Assembly: GCA_030737835.1 (NCBI GenBank)
Contig: JAUJYN010000035.1
Location: forward strand, 620,001-684,000
Direction of reading: 5' to 3'
From: Acorus gramineus
Taxonomy: Eukaryota > Streptophyta > Magnoliopsida > Acorales > Acoraceae
Length of the DNA stretch: 64,000 nucleotides
Below the pieces are notes generated by a model. That model was not told the DNA's origin and did no database searches. It saw only the letters and a program-made list of their open reading frames with translations. This document shows positions 35,617-47,818 of the stretch, piece after piece (the stretch's first letter is position 1; every line of letters starts with the position of its first letter). The translations under genes and the position numbers were made by a program.

Positions 35617-37096
35617 CTTATTGTCCCAAACAGAGGTAGTAAAAGAAGAAGGAGAAGAAAAACCTAGAGAGGAGAAGTGAAGGTATGTGTGTGTGCAATC
35701 TTTGTGTGGTGTTTGTTTTTGTTTTCCCTTCTCTCTATCTCCCTCTCATGCCTTTCCCCACCCCTGTTTTCAGCCATTTTAGGGCTTGAATAGTGGCTGA
35801 GAAGGTGGTGGTGTTGGTGGTGGCGGTTGTGGTGGTTTGGTGCGCAAAGGGCACCCGAGTTTCCCCCCTTTTCCTTCCCCTCCTTTTTGGTAAGTTCTCC
35901 TCCTCCCTTAGCCTTGTTTAGATGATTGTTAGGGTTTTTAAGTGGTCAAGCATGCCTTGCATAGGTGGTGGGGGGAGTGGGAGGGCTGAGGAGGGGGTGG
36001 GAGGGGTTCGGGCGCGCGCGCGTCTACGCGCGCAGAGGGGCGCTGGCGCTCGCAGAAGCGCTGGCGGGCGCGCGCACGTACGCGCAGGTGCGCGAGCGTG
36101 CGCGCGGGGTTCTGCACAGGCGCACAGTGCACGCGAGGGCGCGCGGGCAGGCGCACGGTAGTATGCCAAGGGTGCTGGGGCGCATGCGTTGGTGCGCTTG
36201 CGGGGGGCCATGTGTGTGGCTGCCCGAGGGTTCGGGTGGGTGTCGGGGCACTCGGACTCGCGTGCGTACGTGCGTGCTCGCATGCGTGCGAGTCTGTATG
36301 CATGCTTGTCCGAGTATTTGGTATTTCTAGTAAATTTCATGTATATTTGTGTAGTTTACTCACCATATTGAATGCCCATGTCTTGCAGATCTTGGTGAAC
36401 GGTCACGCAACGACCCGGGTTTCGGTGAGTGGGTCAATCCAACCCAGTAGGGAGGCGTTCGATGCACGTAGGCGTGCATTGCCCTCCCCTGGGGCACCAT
36501 AATTGCATATTAACTTGTGTCAATGAAAAACGATGTTAATGCATGTTTTGCTATGATATAACCATGCCTTGTTAGACATTATATGCTAGGGATATACATC
36601 CATGTATCATGTATAGAGGCCCATACATGCCTAGACACCATGTCCCATGCTTGAAAAGCCTTGATCTATGCATGTTTCCCATTTAGTTTAATTTAATTAA
36701 ATCAAAATGAGATTATATTGGTATAAGCATGCCTTAGAGAATATTATAACCTTGTTGTTATAATATATGTTTCCCCGCATCTTAGTTATGCGCCCTGGAG
36801 GAATTCTTGAGAATTCATGACATTAGTAGTGTTAGAAATCGTTGTCGACGGATCCAAGAGGATCGTATCCGTGTGAGTAGGCTGTTTTCTCCCCTTCGTT
36901 GGATCCGAGTAGGGACTCCCCGGCGTTGGAAAGCTATCCTGACAGAGGGCTCCCATCTGTAGGTACCTCCGATGCGTTCGGAGGGTGCTGATCGTGGGAG
37001 TATACCAGGTAGAGGCTACGCGAGGGAGAGGCTACTGGTGGACCAAGGGTGGAGAGCAGTCTAGTCTGTCCCAAAAGGCCCATGTCACCCCTTAAA

Positions 37097-37120
37097 GGGT
37101 GAGGGTGAGGGTGGGGTGGG
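37097..37120 (+). other. Potential G-quadruplex in LTR A5
   Basis: Five runs of three or four G with loops of one to three bases (GGGTGAGGGTGAGGGTGGGG and one more run) lie on the LTR sense strand. This is the strongest such site I noted. Confidence 0.6.
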
Positions 37121-37669
37121 TCGGCGATGTTACGACCCACTAGCTTGTACAGTTACTCCCGTTTAGGGACTTTAAATATTTTAAGGTTAATATGAGTTGT
37201 GTTGCATAGATTGTGCCATTCACTGAGCGTGTGGCTCACCCCTCGCATATTCTTTTCCTCCAGTTGTATCTGAGTCGGATCTGAAGGAGGAGCTCCCCGA
37301 GGCATCACAGCAGTAGCGGAGCAGCGTTCACGTTTTGGGTTCTGCGAGTGAGAGGCCATCAGCATCCCCTTCTTGCTTGTATGTATTGTTATCCGTGCTT
37401 GGGCACAACACTTGTATATGGATGTCTTTGTTTATATTGGCTCTCACAGGACAGTTGATTATGTATTCTGGTCTGTAATATGTCTTTGAATTACAGACTC
37501 AGTCGTTTAAGCTTCCGCTATATGTATATATATTGTGTTAGCTACAGTATTGATTGTGTTGTCATTTTCGATGTTGTTTAGAGTCTTTTATTGATCTCCT
37601 GTATGGATTGCTGATATTATATATATTTGCCACGTATCGGGGACGGCCGCCCTGGGGCGTGACACCTGC

Positions 37670-38337
37670 ATCACCCGCTGCCGCGTCGAAAAAGGAAAAT
37701 ACTCACCTAAAAATAGGTCACAGAACCCGGTCCAGGCCAACTGCTCCACACCTCTAGGAATATCAATCGAACGGGTGGCCCACCAATCCGCTACATCGTC
37801 CTTCAGCATGAACGTGGCTAGAGAGATACGCTGGCGATCCGAGCAATGCATGGTAGAGAAAATCTTATCTATCTCTCGCAACCACCTTTCTGGAGCAAGG
37901 GGATCCGCCGTCACACCATGGAAAGAAGGGGGGTGGAGCTTCAAGAAAGTACAAAGGTTGGACTTATGGTCCTGAGCCTCCACACGACGCTCTTCCACCA
38001 CCTCGAGGGGTCTCTGATCTACTGATACAAGAATTTCCACATGATCCCTCGGCAACTCAGGCACAATCGGTGGGTCTGGCACAGCCGGCATCTGCGGAGC
38101 CGCCTGGCGAGCCTCACGCAGTGCCCTAATCTCACGGAACTGCTCCTCCAACGCCCTCGATTGAGTCTGTAACATATCAGCGAGGCGAGCGAAGGCATGC
38201 TCCCAAGCAGGAGGCTCCGGCTCAGGCCTTGGCCCCAAGGCAGAGGACCCCGCATCTGACCTAGCTCCATCAACAGGACCAGAAGCTCCGGAAGCTCTGG
38301 GGCAACCACGTCCACGTCTCTTGACGCGAGGAGCCAT
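37670..38337 (-). pseudogene. B2 gag, N-terminal part
   Basis: This is the start of gag, beginning MAPRVKRRGRGCPR at 38337, about 115 bp after the 5' LTR and primer site. A coiled-coil-like stretch follows (LADMLQTQSRALEEQFREIR), then the retrotransposon gag core FLKLHPPSFHG, ADPLAPERWLREID, FSTMHCSDRQRISLATFML, and DDVADWWATR. The block ends at guest LTR A5. Gag would assemble particles in the cytoplasm; here it is broken by the guest. Confidence 0.9.
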
Positions 38338-38430
38338 GTCAGCAACCTATAAAGCGAGGCACTAGGATCAGAATACTCAAATAGGAATCCTACGACTCAA
38401 CTACACGACCCGACTTAGGCTCAGACAGGA

Positions 38431-38446
38431 CCAGGCTCTGATACCA
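38431..38446 (-). promoter_or_regulatory. Primer binding site of B2 (tRNA-iMet type)
   Basis: On the minus strand TGGTATCAGAGCCTGG lies four bases after the 5' LTR end. It is a standard initiator-methionine tRNA primer site. Confidence 0.92.
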
Positions 38447-38815
38447 ACTTTGTTACACCCCGGAGCGGCCGTCCCCAGTTTGTAACAATAATAGTCATAT
38501 CAGAATATCATACAGGAGGCTAACAAGATAACCACATATAAGGACTGGTAGAGCAAGACTAGACAAGCAGAAGCATAATATAAACAAGTCTGTAACCAAA
38601 AATATCATTATAGACAGAGGGTATACAATCACTGTCCTGTGTGAGCCAAGTCTGATCAACAAAGAGAATACATACATCATGTGCCCATGCACCAAAAAGA
38701 AATACATACAAAAACAACAAGATTGCTGACGACCTCGCTCGCAAATCTCAAAAAAAGGACGTAACACAGGCAGCCAAGAAACACCTCATTGGAGCTCCGC
38801 CTTCATGACCTGTTC

Positions 38816-41800
38816 TGTCACGCCCCAGGGCGGCCATCCTTGAGACGTGGCAATAATAAAATATCAGCTATCAATACCTGAGGTCAATAAAGACTCCAAC
38901 AACACATAAGGTGGCAAAGCAAAGATAATGATAACTGACTGAAAAGTGGAAGCATAAGATATCAACAATGTCTGTAAACCAATAACATTATTACAGACTC
39001 GAATACACAATCACTGTTCTGTGAGAGCCAAGTCTAGTCCAAATAAAATACAACCTGTGCCACATGCACGATTTACAATACATAAAATGACTCTAGGACT
39101 GCTGACAGCCTCGCACTCGCCACCCGCCGGAAGAACGCTCCACGCCCATAAGACCACACCACAGGGATGCTCTAGCTCCACGCCCAACACTGCCCCAGAA
39201 AAAGAAACAGTATGCGAGGGGTGAGCTACAAGCTCAATGAGTGGCTGGAAACCAATCACCATACAACAGTTCAATACTAAAGCAATTTCCTCTCAAGGAA
39301 AACATGGGTAGAAACCCAATGGATAACAAGGTCACGCGACGGCGCGACCAACCTCACCCTCACCCTCACTTCCGGAGGAAGACTCTTGGGACTTTTGGGG
39401 AGAGACCATACCGTTGGTCGAAGAGACGCGGAATTACTGGTCCACACAACACTACTGGATCACCAACCTCACCCTCACCCTCACTCCCAGAGGGAGACTC
39501 TTGGGACTTTTGGGGAGAGACCATACCGTTGGTCGAAGAGACCCGGAATTACAGGTCTACACAACACTACTGGATCATCAATCCCCGAGATAACTGCCCA
39601 ATGATGTCTTTGAACATCGATATGCAACCGGACCCAACAACTATGGGAACGGACGAACAACGAATGGGTCATGCGGCGATGTGTCTTCACCTCATCCTCA
39701 CCCTCACCCTTTAGAGGTGACATAGGACTTTTGGAAGAGACTTAGACTGCTCTACACCCATGGTCCACCGGTAGCCCTTTCCCGCGCGTAGCCTCTACCT
39801 GGTATACTCCCATGATCAGTACGCTTCCGAACGCATCGGTGGTACCTACGGATGGGAGCCCTCTGTCAGGACAGCTTTTCCAACGCCGGGGAGTTCCTAC
39901 ATCGGATCCAACGAAGGGGAGAATGATTTCACGCTCGCAATATCATTCGTTAACCCTCTCCCGGGTAGCCTCTACCTGGTACACTCCCACGATCAGTACG
40001 CTTCTGAACACATCGGTGGTACCTACGGATGGGAGCCCTCTGTCAGGACAGCTTTAACCCGGCCCGCTTCAACACGGACGACATTGGGAGGAAACACTCC
40101 ATGTTCGCAAAGCGAACCCAATGGAAAAACGACTACTCTCGATAATCACATATCGATGACATCGAAAACTATTGTACTCCCACACGGTTGCGTCGCTCGG
40201 ACACAAAGGGGGGGGGGGGTTGCCTCTGCTCTCACGCAGAAATAATCCCAAGGCACATAACCCAACAGGCGGTTCATATACACTCCTCGCACGGGTAGGC
40301 CTAGCTTAATGTCACAACTACCGGCTTAACAAAACCGATAAGATAATGAATTCTCCTGAATTCCAAACAAGTGCATCGCTCGGATGCACGGGGGCGATTA
40401 CATCGCTAGCGCTCTAACTAATAAGGTACAACCCGACAACGGGTCATACCCACGCCTATTTCAGATAGGCCTAATTAGTTTTAACATGCGCATATATTTT
40501 ATAGGAGAATTAATCTTAGTTTTGTGCAGGAACCATATGCACAATCATATATCAATTACTCATAGGGATACTCCCTAATCATGGATTTACATCATAATCA
40601 ACATGCATACAAGGTATGGCCCACTTAAAAATGCATACATGGCCATTAATCATATAAGCACACAATGCATAACTTAAGTATGCGTTGGATATCACCAACT
40701 TAAATGGGAAGGGTCAAGCGCGATCTCGCGCACTAACAGGTGCATGCCAATATTCTAAACGAACCTGAGTCGAGTAGGAAATCGCATCTACTTACTCAGT
40801 TCGTACAAAGGGAGAGGGCGAGAGAGAGCTCATCATCTCTTGAAGTTGGTCATAGCTTTGCCCCACTATCATGGGCGCAAAACTACACCACGCCCTCGAG
40901 TCTTATCGCAAGGGAATATTAGGCGTGTGCCCATTATTAACCCATACTTAATCATGCTGGATATTCCAATTAATATGGTAGGAGTAGTATTACAATACTA
41001 CCTAAGGCATGCCATATTCTATACATCCATACACATTACAGAATACATGCCCATACTAGAGGGGCGCATGCAATACAATCATACGTACATGGATACAATA
41101 CATGCCATATAAGCCTAGCATGCAAGATATCTAACATATTATAGTTTAAGCATGGCCATACTACTTATCTACACAAGTAGTATAGCTAGGATGCCCCATC
41201 GATGCGCGACGCACGACTACGCGCGTCGAGCGCATCTCGAGGGGGGGGGGAGATTGGATCAAACCACTCACCGCAACCCGGGACCTCGCGCATCCCATCC
41301 GACGAGATCTGCAAGGTAAGGGCATCAAATTTGGTGAGTAACATCATATTATAACACTTAGAAATTACTAGAAATGCCAAAGACTTAGACATGCACGCAT
41401 ACGGGCTCACACGCTTGTGAGCACGCGCGTACGCACGGATGCCCAAGTGCCCCAGCACCTACCCGAGCCCTAGGCAGCCCCGTGCACGCGCGCGAGTGCG
41501 CACTGGCACCCTGCCGCATGCCCAGGCTTGCCCAGACAACCTGCCCCGCGCGCGCGCACGCCTGCGCGCACTCGCGTGCACTTTCTACGCGCACCGCGCG
41601 CGCTACCAGCACCCACGCGCCCGCGCGCACGCGCGCACACGCACACGCCCCTCTGCCCGTGCGTCTACGCACGCACGCTCGCAGACAGACCCCCGCGCAC
41701 GCCCAGCACCTTTTAACCCCTTTTAACCCCTCACACACACTCTAAACCATCTACCTAGCATGCAAGACCTCCCCAACCATCCCAACAACCATATAAAATA

Positions 41801-41878
41801 AAAAAGAAGGGGAATTTACCAAAAGAGGGAAAGGGAAAGGGAAAGGGGGAGATGCGGGGCTCTCGATGCGCCCATGGC
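38816..41878 (-). mobile_element. C5: family C LTR piece
   Basis: This is the left outer LTR part of the C element, with the LTR sense end at 38816. It matches C7 closely, including a double 115-bp unit (about 39355-39560) and a CpG-rich block (about 41394-41705). At 41878 it meets the start of oppositely oriented LTR C6, forming an inverted pair. Confidence 0.85.
39355..39560. repeat. 115-bp tandem repeat in LTR C5
   Basis: AGAGACCATACCGTTGG occurs at 39401 and 39516, exactly 115 bp apart. Each is followed by a CACCCT-rich run or the pyrimidine-rich continuation. Confidence 0.85.
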
Positions 41879-42688
41879 TGTTATGCCTGTGTCATTTGGA
41901 GCGCTCTGATTGAAAATTAGGCTACATAATTTTCCTCCTAGAAGTTATGCATTTTTTATTTTGTTAAAATCCAAGATGAAGAGGTTTAAATATGATTTTA
42001 TTATGAGATGCTCAGTTTTGAGTTATCTTTCATACAAAAGTGGAATTAGATCAACTGGATTCATGTAGTAAAAGTTATGGGTATTTTACCAAGTATACCC
42101 CGGGGATGAAAAATTCTGGCAGCAGCCCTGTTCAATGTTTAGCTCTCATTTCGGAATAGCTGGAGGGGTTATTTAATCTGAGAATAAACATGAAAGTTGT
42201 AGATAATCTTCTTGGCTTTCCAGTGGACTTTGAATTGTGCAATTCGGAGCTATATTGAGGAAGTTATGGCTGTTCTAGTGAAGCATGTACAAAATTTCTA
42301 GTCAGGGACGAATTGGTCATTTGTATCCCTCTTTTGGATATTTATTTGCCCAAAAATCTCTCTCTCTCTCTCTCCCTCCCACTCCCCACGTGGGATTCTT
42401 TGGGTCTCTCTTTCTCTCTTTTCACTCCCCCCCCCCATGTGTTTGTGTTATTTCCTCAAAGAGAAGAGAAGGAGAAGGTGAAGGAGGAAGAGAAAGGTTT
42501 GTGTAGGTGTTGTTGTTGTTATTGTTTCCCCTCTCTCAAGCACCTTTTCATGACCATTTCCACCCCCTGATTTGCAGCCAAAGAGGGCTGGTGAGAGGCT
42601 GAAGAGGAGGCGTGGTGGTGGTGGTGGTTGAGGTGGCCGTGGGCGCGTCGAGAGCCCCGCATCTCCCCCTTTCCCTTTCCCTCTTTTG

Positions 42689-43236
42689 GTAAGTCCTCTT
42701 CCCCTTCTTCTTGATTTTTTTAGGGCTGTTGGGATGGTTGGGGAGGTCATGCATGCTAGGTAGATGGGTTAGAGTGTGTGTGAGGGGTTGGGGAGGGTTA
42801 AAAAGGGGTTAAGATTGGCTGGGCGCGCGCTGGGGGCTGTCTGCGCGCGTGCGCGCGCAGGCGCTAGCGGGCGTAGGAGGGCGAGCAGACGCCCGCGGGC
42901 GCATGCGAGCGAGCGAGCGGGTGTGCGTGGAGTGGGCGCGCGGGTGCGCGCAGGCGCTGGCGCGAGCGGGGGTGTGCACGGGGCATGCGTCTGGGCATGC
43001 GTCTGGGCGCGGGGCTGGGTGTCAGTGCGCGCGCGCGTGCGTGCGCGTGCTGGGGCATGCGTGGGGCTGCCCAGGGTCTCGGGTAGGTGCTGGGGCACCC
43101 GGGCATGCGTGCGTACGCGCGTGCTCGCATGCGTGCGAGCCCATATGCGTGCATGTCTAAGTCTTTGGTATTTCTAATGATTTCTAAGTGTTAAATTGTG
43201 ATGTTACTCACCAAATTTGATGCCCTTACCTTGCAG
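42689..43236 (+). other. Intron-like segment in LTR C6
   Basis: A perfect donor-like CTTTTG|GTAAGT stands at 42689, and a pyrimidine-rich CCTTACCTTGCAG ends at 43236. A 37-nt segment (43237-43273) then leads to a donor-like ATG|GTGAGTGG at 43274. The same three signals are kept in C8 and, shifted, in family A. This is a sequence-based guess only. Confidence 0.45.
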
Positions 43237-44879
43237 ATCTCGTCAGATGGGATGCGCGAGGTCCCGGGTAATGGTGAGTGGTTCGATCCAATCCCCCCCC
43301 TCTCGGGATGCGCTCGACGCGCGTAGTCGCGCGTCGCGCATCGATGGGGCCCCCTAGCTATACTACTTGTGTAGATAAGTAGTATGGCCATGCATAAGCT
43401 GTAATATGTAGATATCTTGCATGCTAGGCTTATATACATGTATTGTATCTATGTATGAATGATTGTGTTGCATGAGCCCCTCTAGTATGGGCATGTATTT
43501 TTGATAATGTGTATGGATGTATAGAATATGGCATGCCTTAGGTAGTATTGTAATACTACTCCCACCATATTAATTGGAATATCGAACATGAATAAGTCTG
43601 GGTTAATAACGGGCACCTGCCTAATATTCCCTTGCGATAAGACTTGAGGGCGTGGTGTAGTTGTTGCGCCCATGCTAATGGGGCAAAGCTATGACCAGCT
43701 TCATGAGATGATGATCTCCCCCGCCCTCTCCCTCTGAACGAACTGAGTAAGTAGATGTGATTTCCTACTCGACTCAGGTTCGTTTGGAATATTGGCATGC
43801 ACCTGTTAGTGCGCGAGATCGCGCTTGCCCCTTTCTTTTAAGTTAGCGATATCCAATGGATGTTAGAGTATATTTTGTATGCTTATGTGATTAATGACCA
43901 TGTATGCATGTTGTATGATTTATTATGATGTAAATCCATGTTAGGGAGTGTCCCTATAATTATTAGATGATTGTGCATATGGTTCATGCACATAGCTAGA
44001 TATAATTCCCCTGGATATATTTATATGCGCATGTTAAAAACTGATAGGCCTATCTGAAATAGGTGTGGGTATGACCCGCTGCCGGGTTGTACCTTATTAG
44101 TTAGAGCACTAGCGATGTAATCGCCCCGTGCATCCGAGCGATGCACTCGTTTGGAATTCAGGAGAATTCATTATCTTATGAGATTATTTCTACGTGAGAG
44201 CAGAGGCAACCCCCTTTGTGTCTGAGCGACGCAACGGTGTGGGAGTGCAGTAGTATTCGATATCTCGATAAGTGATTATCGAGAGTAGTTGTTTTTCATT
44301 GGGTTCGCTTTGCGAACATGGAATGTTTACTCCCAATGTCGTCCGTGTTGAAGAGGCCCGGGTTGTAGCTGTCCTGACAGAGGGCTCCCATCCGTAGGTA
44401 CCACCAATGCATTCGGGAGCGTACTGATCGTGGGAGTGTACCAGGTAGAGGCTACCCGGGAGAGGGCTAACGAATGATATTGCGAGCGTGGAATCGTTCT
44501 CCCCTTCGTTGGATCTGATGTAGGAACTCTTCGGCATTGGGAAAGCTGTCCTGACAGAGGGCTCCCATCCGTAGGTACCACCGATGCGTTCGGAAGGTAC
44601 TGATCGTGGGAGTATACCAGGTAGAGGCTACGCGGGGGAAAGGGCTACCGGTGGACCAAGGGTGTAGAGCAGTCTAAGTCTCTTCCAAAAGTCCCAAGAG
44701 TCTCCCTCCGGGAGTGAGGGTGAGGATGAGGTGAAGACATGTCGCCTCGCGACCCATTCGTTGTTCGTCCGTTCCCATAGTTGTTGGGTCCGGTCTCGTA
44801 TCGATGTTGAAAGACATCGTTGGGCGGTTATCTCGATGTAGATGATCCAGTAGTGTTGCGTAGACCAGTAATCCCAGGT

Positions 44880-45065
44880 CTCCTCGACCAACGGTATGGT
44901 CACTCCCCAAAAGTCCCAAGAGCCTCCCTCCGGGAGTGAGGGTGAGGGTGAGGTTGGTGATCCAGTAGTGTTGTGTGGACCAGTAATCCCGGGTCTCCTC
45001 GACCAACGGTATAGTCTCTCCCTAAAAGTCCCAAGAGTCTCCCTCCGGGAGTGAGGGTGAGGGTG
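44880..45065. repeat. 115-bp tandem repeat in LTR C6
   Basis: GACCAACGGTAT occurs at 44887 and 45001, with GGGTGAGGGTGAGG runs between and after. It is the reverse-oriented equivalent of the C5 repeat. Confidence 0.8.
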
Positions 45066-47251
45066 AGGTTGGTCGCGCCGCCGCGTGACCCTGTTATCCA
45101 TGGGTTTCCACCCATGTTTTCCTTGAAAGGAAAGTGCTTATGTATTGAACTGTTGTATGGTGATTGGTTTCCAACCACTCACTGAGCTTGTAGCTCACTC
45201 CTCGCATACTGTTTCTTTTGAGGGGCAGTGTTGGGCGTGGAGTTGGAGCTTCCTTGTGGCGTGGTCTTATGGGCGTGGAGCGTTCTTCCGGCGGGTGGCG
45301 AGTGCGAGGCTGTCAGCAGTCCTAGAGTCATTGTATGTATTGTAAATCATGCATGTGGCACAGGTTGTATTTTCTTTTATCTAGACTTGGCTCTCACAAG
45401 ACAGTGATTGTGTATTCGAGTCTGTAATAATGTTTTTGGTTTACAGACATTGTTTATATATTATGCTTCCGCTTTTCAGTCAGTTATCATTATCCTTGCT
45501 TTGCCACCTTGTGTGTTTTTGTTGGAGTCGTTATTGACCTCAGGTATTGATAGCTGATTATTTATTATTGCCACGTCTCGGGACGGCCGCCCTGGGGCGT
45601 GACACATGAACCGACCTGGCCACTGCAAGGTCAAATAAATAACTTGTGGCCCCTCCAACTGGCGCTCCTCAACCGTCCCAACACAAGGGAGGTATAAAAC
45701 TGCGCCTGTAGAGTGCCTTTCACAGTACCATCAGGATGCTCGAATGGCAGTCGACTTGCAGGCATACCCCACCAAATGGGTGATGCCTCTCCAACTACCC
45801 CTCAGTCGAGCACGCAGGCACTTAGCATGTCCTCCAAGGTCTGAATCGTCCTCTTTGTCTGGCTGTCCATCGGCGATGAAACGCTATACTTAAATAGAGG
45901 CTCGCGCCAAAGCCTGCCAAGGCTGCGCCACAACCTCAAAGTAACCCTGGCATCTCAACCAAAAATAGCGCCAACCGGAGTGCCATGAAGACGAACAATC
46001 GTGAAAGTGAAAACCCACGTCAAGGTGTCCAGAGACTCAATCAGTCAGATTAGAGAGAGTAGCGCGGACTTAATCAGTCGGTCAATGATCACCTAGACGG
46101 CGTCGTGACCCGAACGTGACATTAGCGAGTCCGCAACAATCCCTGATAACCCACTCCCACGTCCACTGAGGAATCTCCATGGACTGACGCTTCCCAACGC
46201 GATGATGATTCTCGAACTTTGCCTGAGGGCATGCCAACCTGGGGAAACAAGGTCACCCATATCGCCTTTTCATCGCACCACTAGCAATCTCAATGAAGAC
46301 TACCCCAAAGTAGTCCACGGAAGCCCAATAAAACTTTTGAGATCCACAAAGGCATCCGGCGCATTCGTCAACCCCGACAGCAGTACTTAAAACTCGTAGT
46401 GCCCGAAATGGTCACGAAAGGCCATCTACAAGATGTCCAACTCCCGGATCTCCAACTTGTGGTACCCTTGTGCGAAGATCGATCTAACAGCAGACACCCG
46501 CTCCCAGAGCTGGTCAAATAGATCATCAATTCACAGCAAGGGGTACCTGATCTTCAACCCTCACGTGAAGATCAGAACAATCACCTCGAACAATTAAGTC
46601 TAGATTCTGCTCCTCGAGCATGGCTGGCGCTCATGATGACACTTACACGCTTGGTAAGCCGCTCAACCGCACTTAATCCACAAGACACGCAATAAGGGGG
46701 GTCGTCGAACCTCGACAATGCCTATGCGACGTCATCTATCTGATAAGGCGGTTGAGTCCCATCACGAACGTTAGCATCGCATCTCCTTATTTGCGACCAA
46801 TGTGGGGCAAAACGCGATAGTATTCACAACTGTGCTTCACATGCCGCCAGAGATAGGTCGCTCAACTATAACCATTGGAACTCCAGCATCCTGCACTCCA
46901 TGGGCAGATTCATCATAGGGAGTCCACGCTCTCGACATCATCCAGTAGCACTCTCCCGGTGTGGCCTCTACCTGGTAGCCTCCCAAGCCCACTATCTCTG
47001 CCATATGGGCGCACCAACAAGCATAGTATCTGGGAGCACCTCACAGGGCTCTGGCCTCAACCGAGCAGCTACAACGCACAATGATATATCGAAGCGACTC
47101 CAGATGCCACTATGGAACCCAGTCCACAAGCAATCGCCCACCAAGCTGCAATAGGATGTACCCAATCCCGATCGTACGCATCACCACTCGCTACAGCACC
47201 TTCCAAGTGAGAGGAAAAATCAATCATCAATTAGATGCTTCATAGGTATTC

Positions 47252-47400
47252 CTTGACTGGGAAAAGAAACCTTGGGAGGGCACCATGAGGTCCCGATATA
47301 GGATATCCCGACAACCAAACAAGGAACACGGAGTACCCTAGCCCAGGTCTCAACGATGACCCCGCAAGGCCCCTTAATCCTGAGTAGGAAGGCTGGAAGA
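47252..47400 (+). repeat. Internal segment, copy in the C element
   Basis: GAAACCTTGGGAGGGC, then CCCGATATAGGATATCCCG and AACCAAACAAGGAACACGG. This is the reference copy for the inserts in A3, A4, A6 and A8. Confidence 0.75.
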
Positions 47401-47797
47401 AGACATCACCCCTTAATGAGCAATACGCCACATCCTCAAAACTTGAAACTGGCGCTGCACGCGAACTCAATGGTTACCAGCAATACCGATGCACGGGAAA
47501 GAAGCTCCATTATCGAGACGCAATTCATACCTTAGAAATTGCGACCAATTCATCACTATCATACTACTGGGCTGGAATCTCCTACCCAAGCCTTAATCCC
47601 ACCACAAGGGATCCAACAACTGACCCTATTCAGTCAACCCAGTTGACAACTTAAGGGTGGGTCCAGGGGGGTCACGTCCACGTCAACGGATGCGAGGAGC
47701 CATGTAAGTAACCGAAGATATACTTCTAAAACAAGAGTACTCAGATGGCAATCCTACGACTCATCATCTATACGACTAGACTTAGGCTCTGACAGGA

Positions 47798-47813
47798 CCA
47801 GGCTCTGATACCA
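47798..47813 (-). promoter_or_regulatory. Primer binding site of the C element
   Basis: On the minus strand TGGTATCAGAGCCTGG lies five bases after the end of LTR C7. The same primer type as B2. Confidence 0.9.
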
Positions 47814-47818
47814 ACTTT

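Larger units (their letters stand above)
31973..37664 (+). mobile_element. A5: solo family A LTR inside B2 gag (holds A6)
   Basis: It starts TGTTATATATGTGTCAC at 31973 and ends GGGGCGTGACA at 37664, with CCTGC on both sides (31968-31972 and 37665-37669). Without A6 it is about 2.57 kb. It has a TG microsatellite at 32381-32419, a CpG-rich block at about 36008-36300, and a potential G-quadruplex at 37097-37120. It is the short form of the family and inserts in the middle of gag. Confidence 0.95.
41879..45604 (+). mobile_element. C6: family C LTR with an unrelated U3 start
   Basis: It starts TGTTATGCCTGTGTCA at 41879 and ends GGGGCGTGACA at 45604, about 3.7 kb. From about 41900 to 42340 the sequence does not match other C LTR starts: it lacks the ATCGAATTCCGGTAACG box and holds other AT-rich DNA. 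From about 42350 on it is ordinary family C, with a CpG-rich block (about 42816-43150) and a double 115-bp unit (about 44880-45065). The flanks are ATGGC and CATGA, not a clear duplication. Confidence 0.85.
45605..47818 (-). mobile_element. Short internal region of the C element
   Basis: About 2.2 kb between LTR C6 and the primer site of C7. On the minus strand, eroded stretches resemble the B2 integrase (near 45660-45870), the reverse transcriptase (near 46400-46560) and the gag start near 47685-47703. The segment seen as an insert in A LTRs is at 47252-47400. The same 2.1-2.2 kb arrangement is found in the element split by B2, so the short form seems to have been copied as such. No part can code. 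Confidence 0.78.

Noticed and set aside
47240-47470. A host exon suggested by the strongly conserved GGGAGGGCACCATG segment
   Set aside because: The same segment recurs within element-internal regions and LTRs and carries no conserved reading frame, so it is element-derived repeat sequence.
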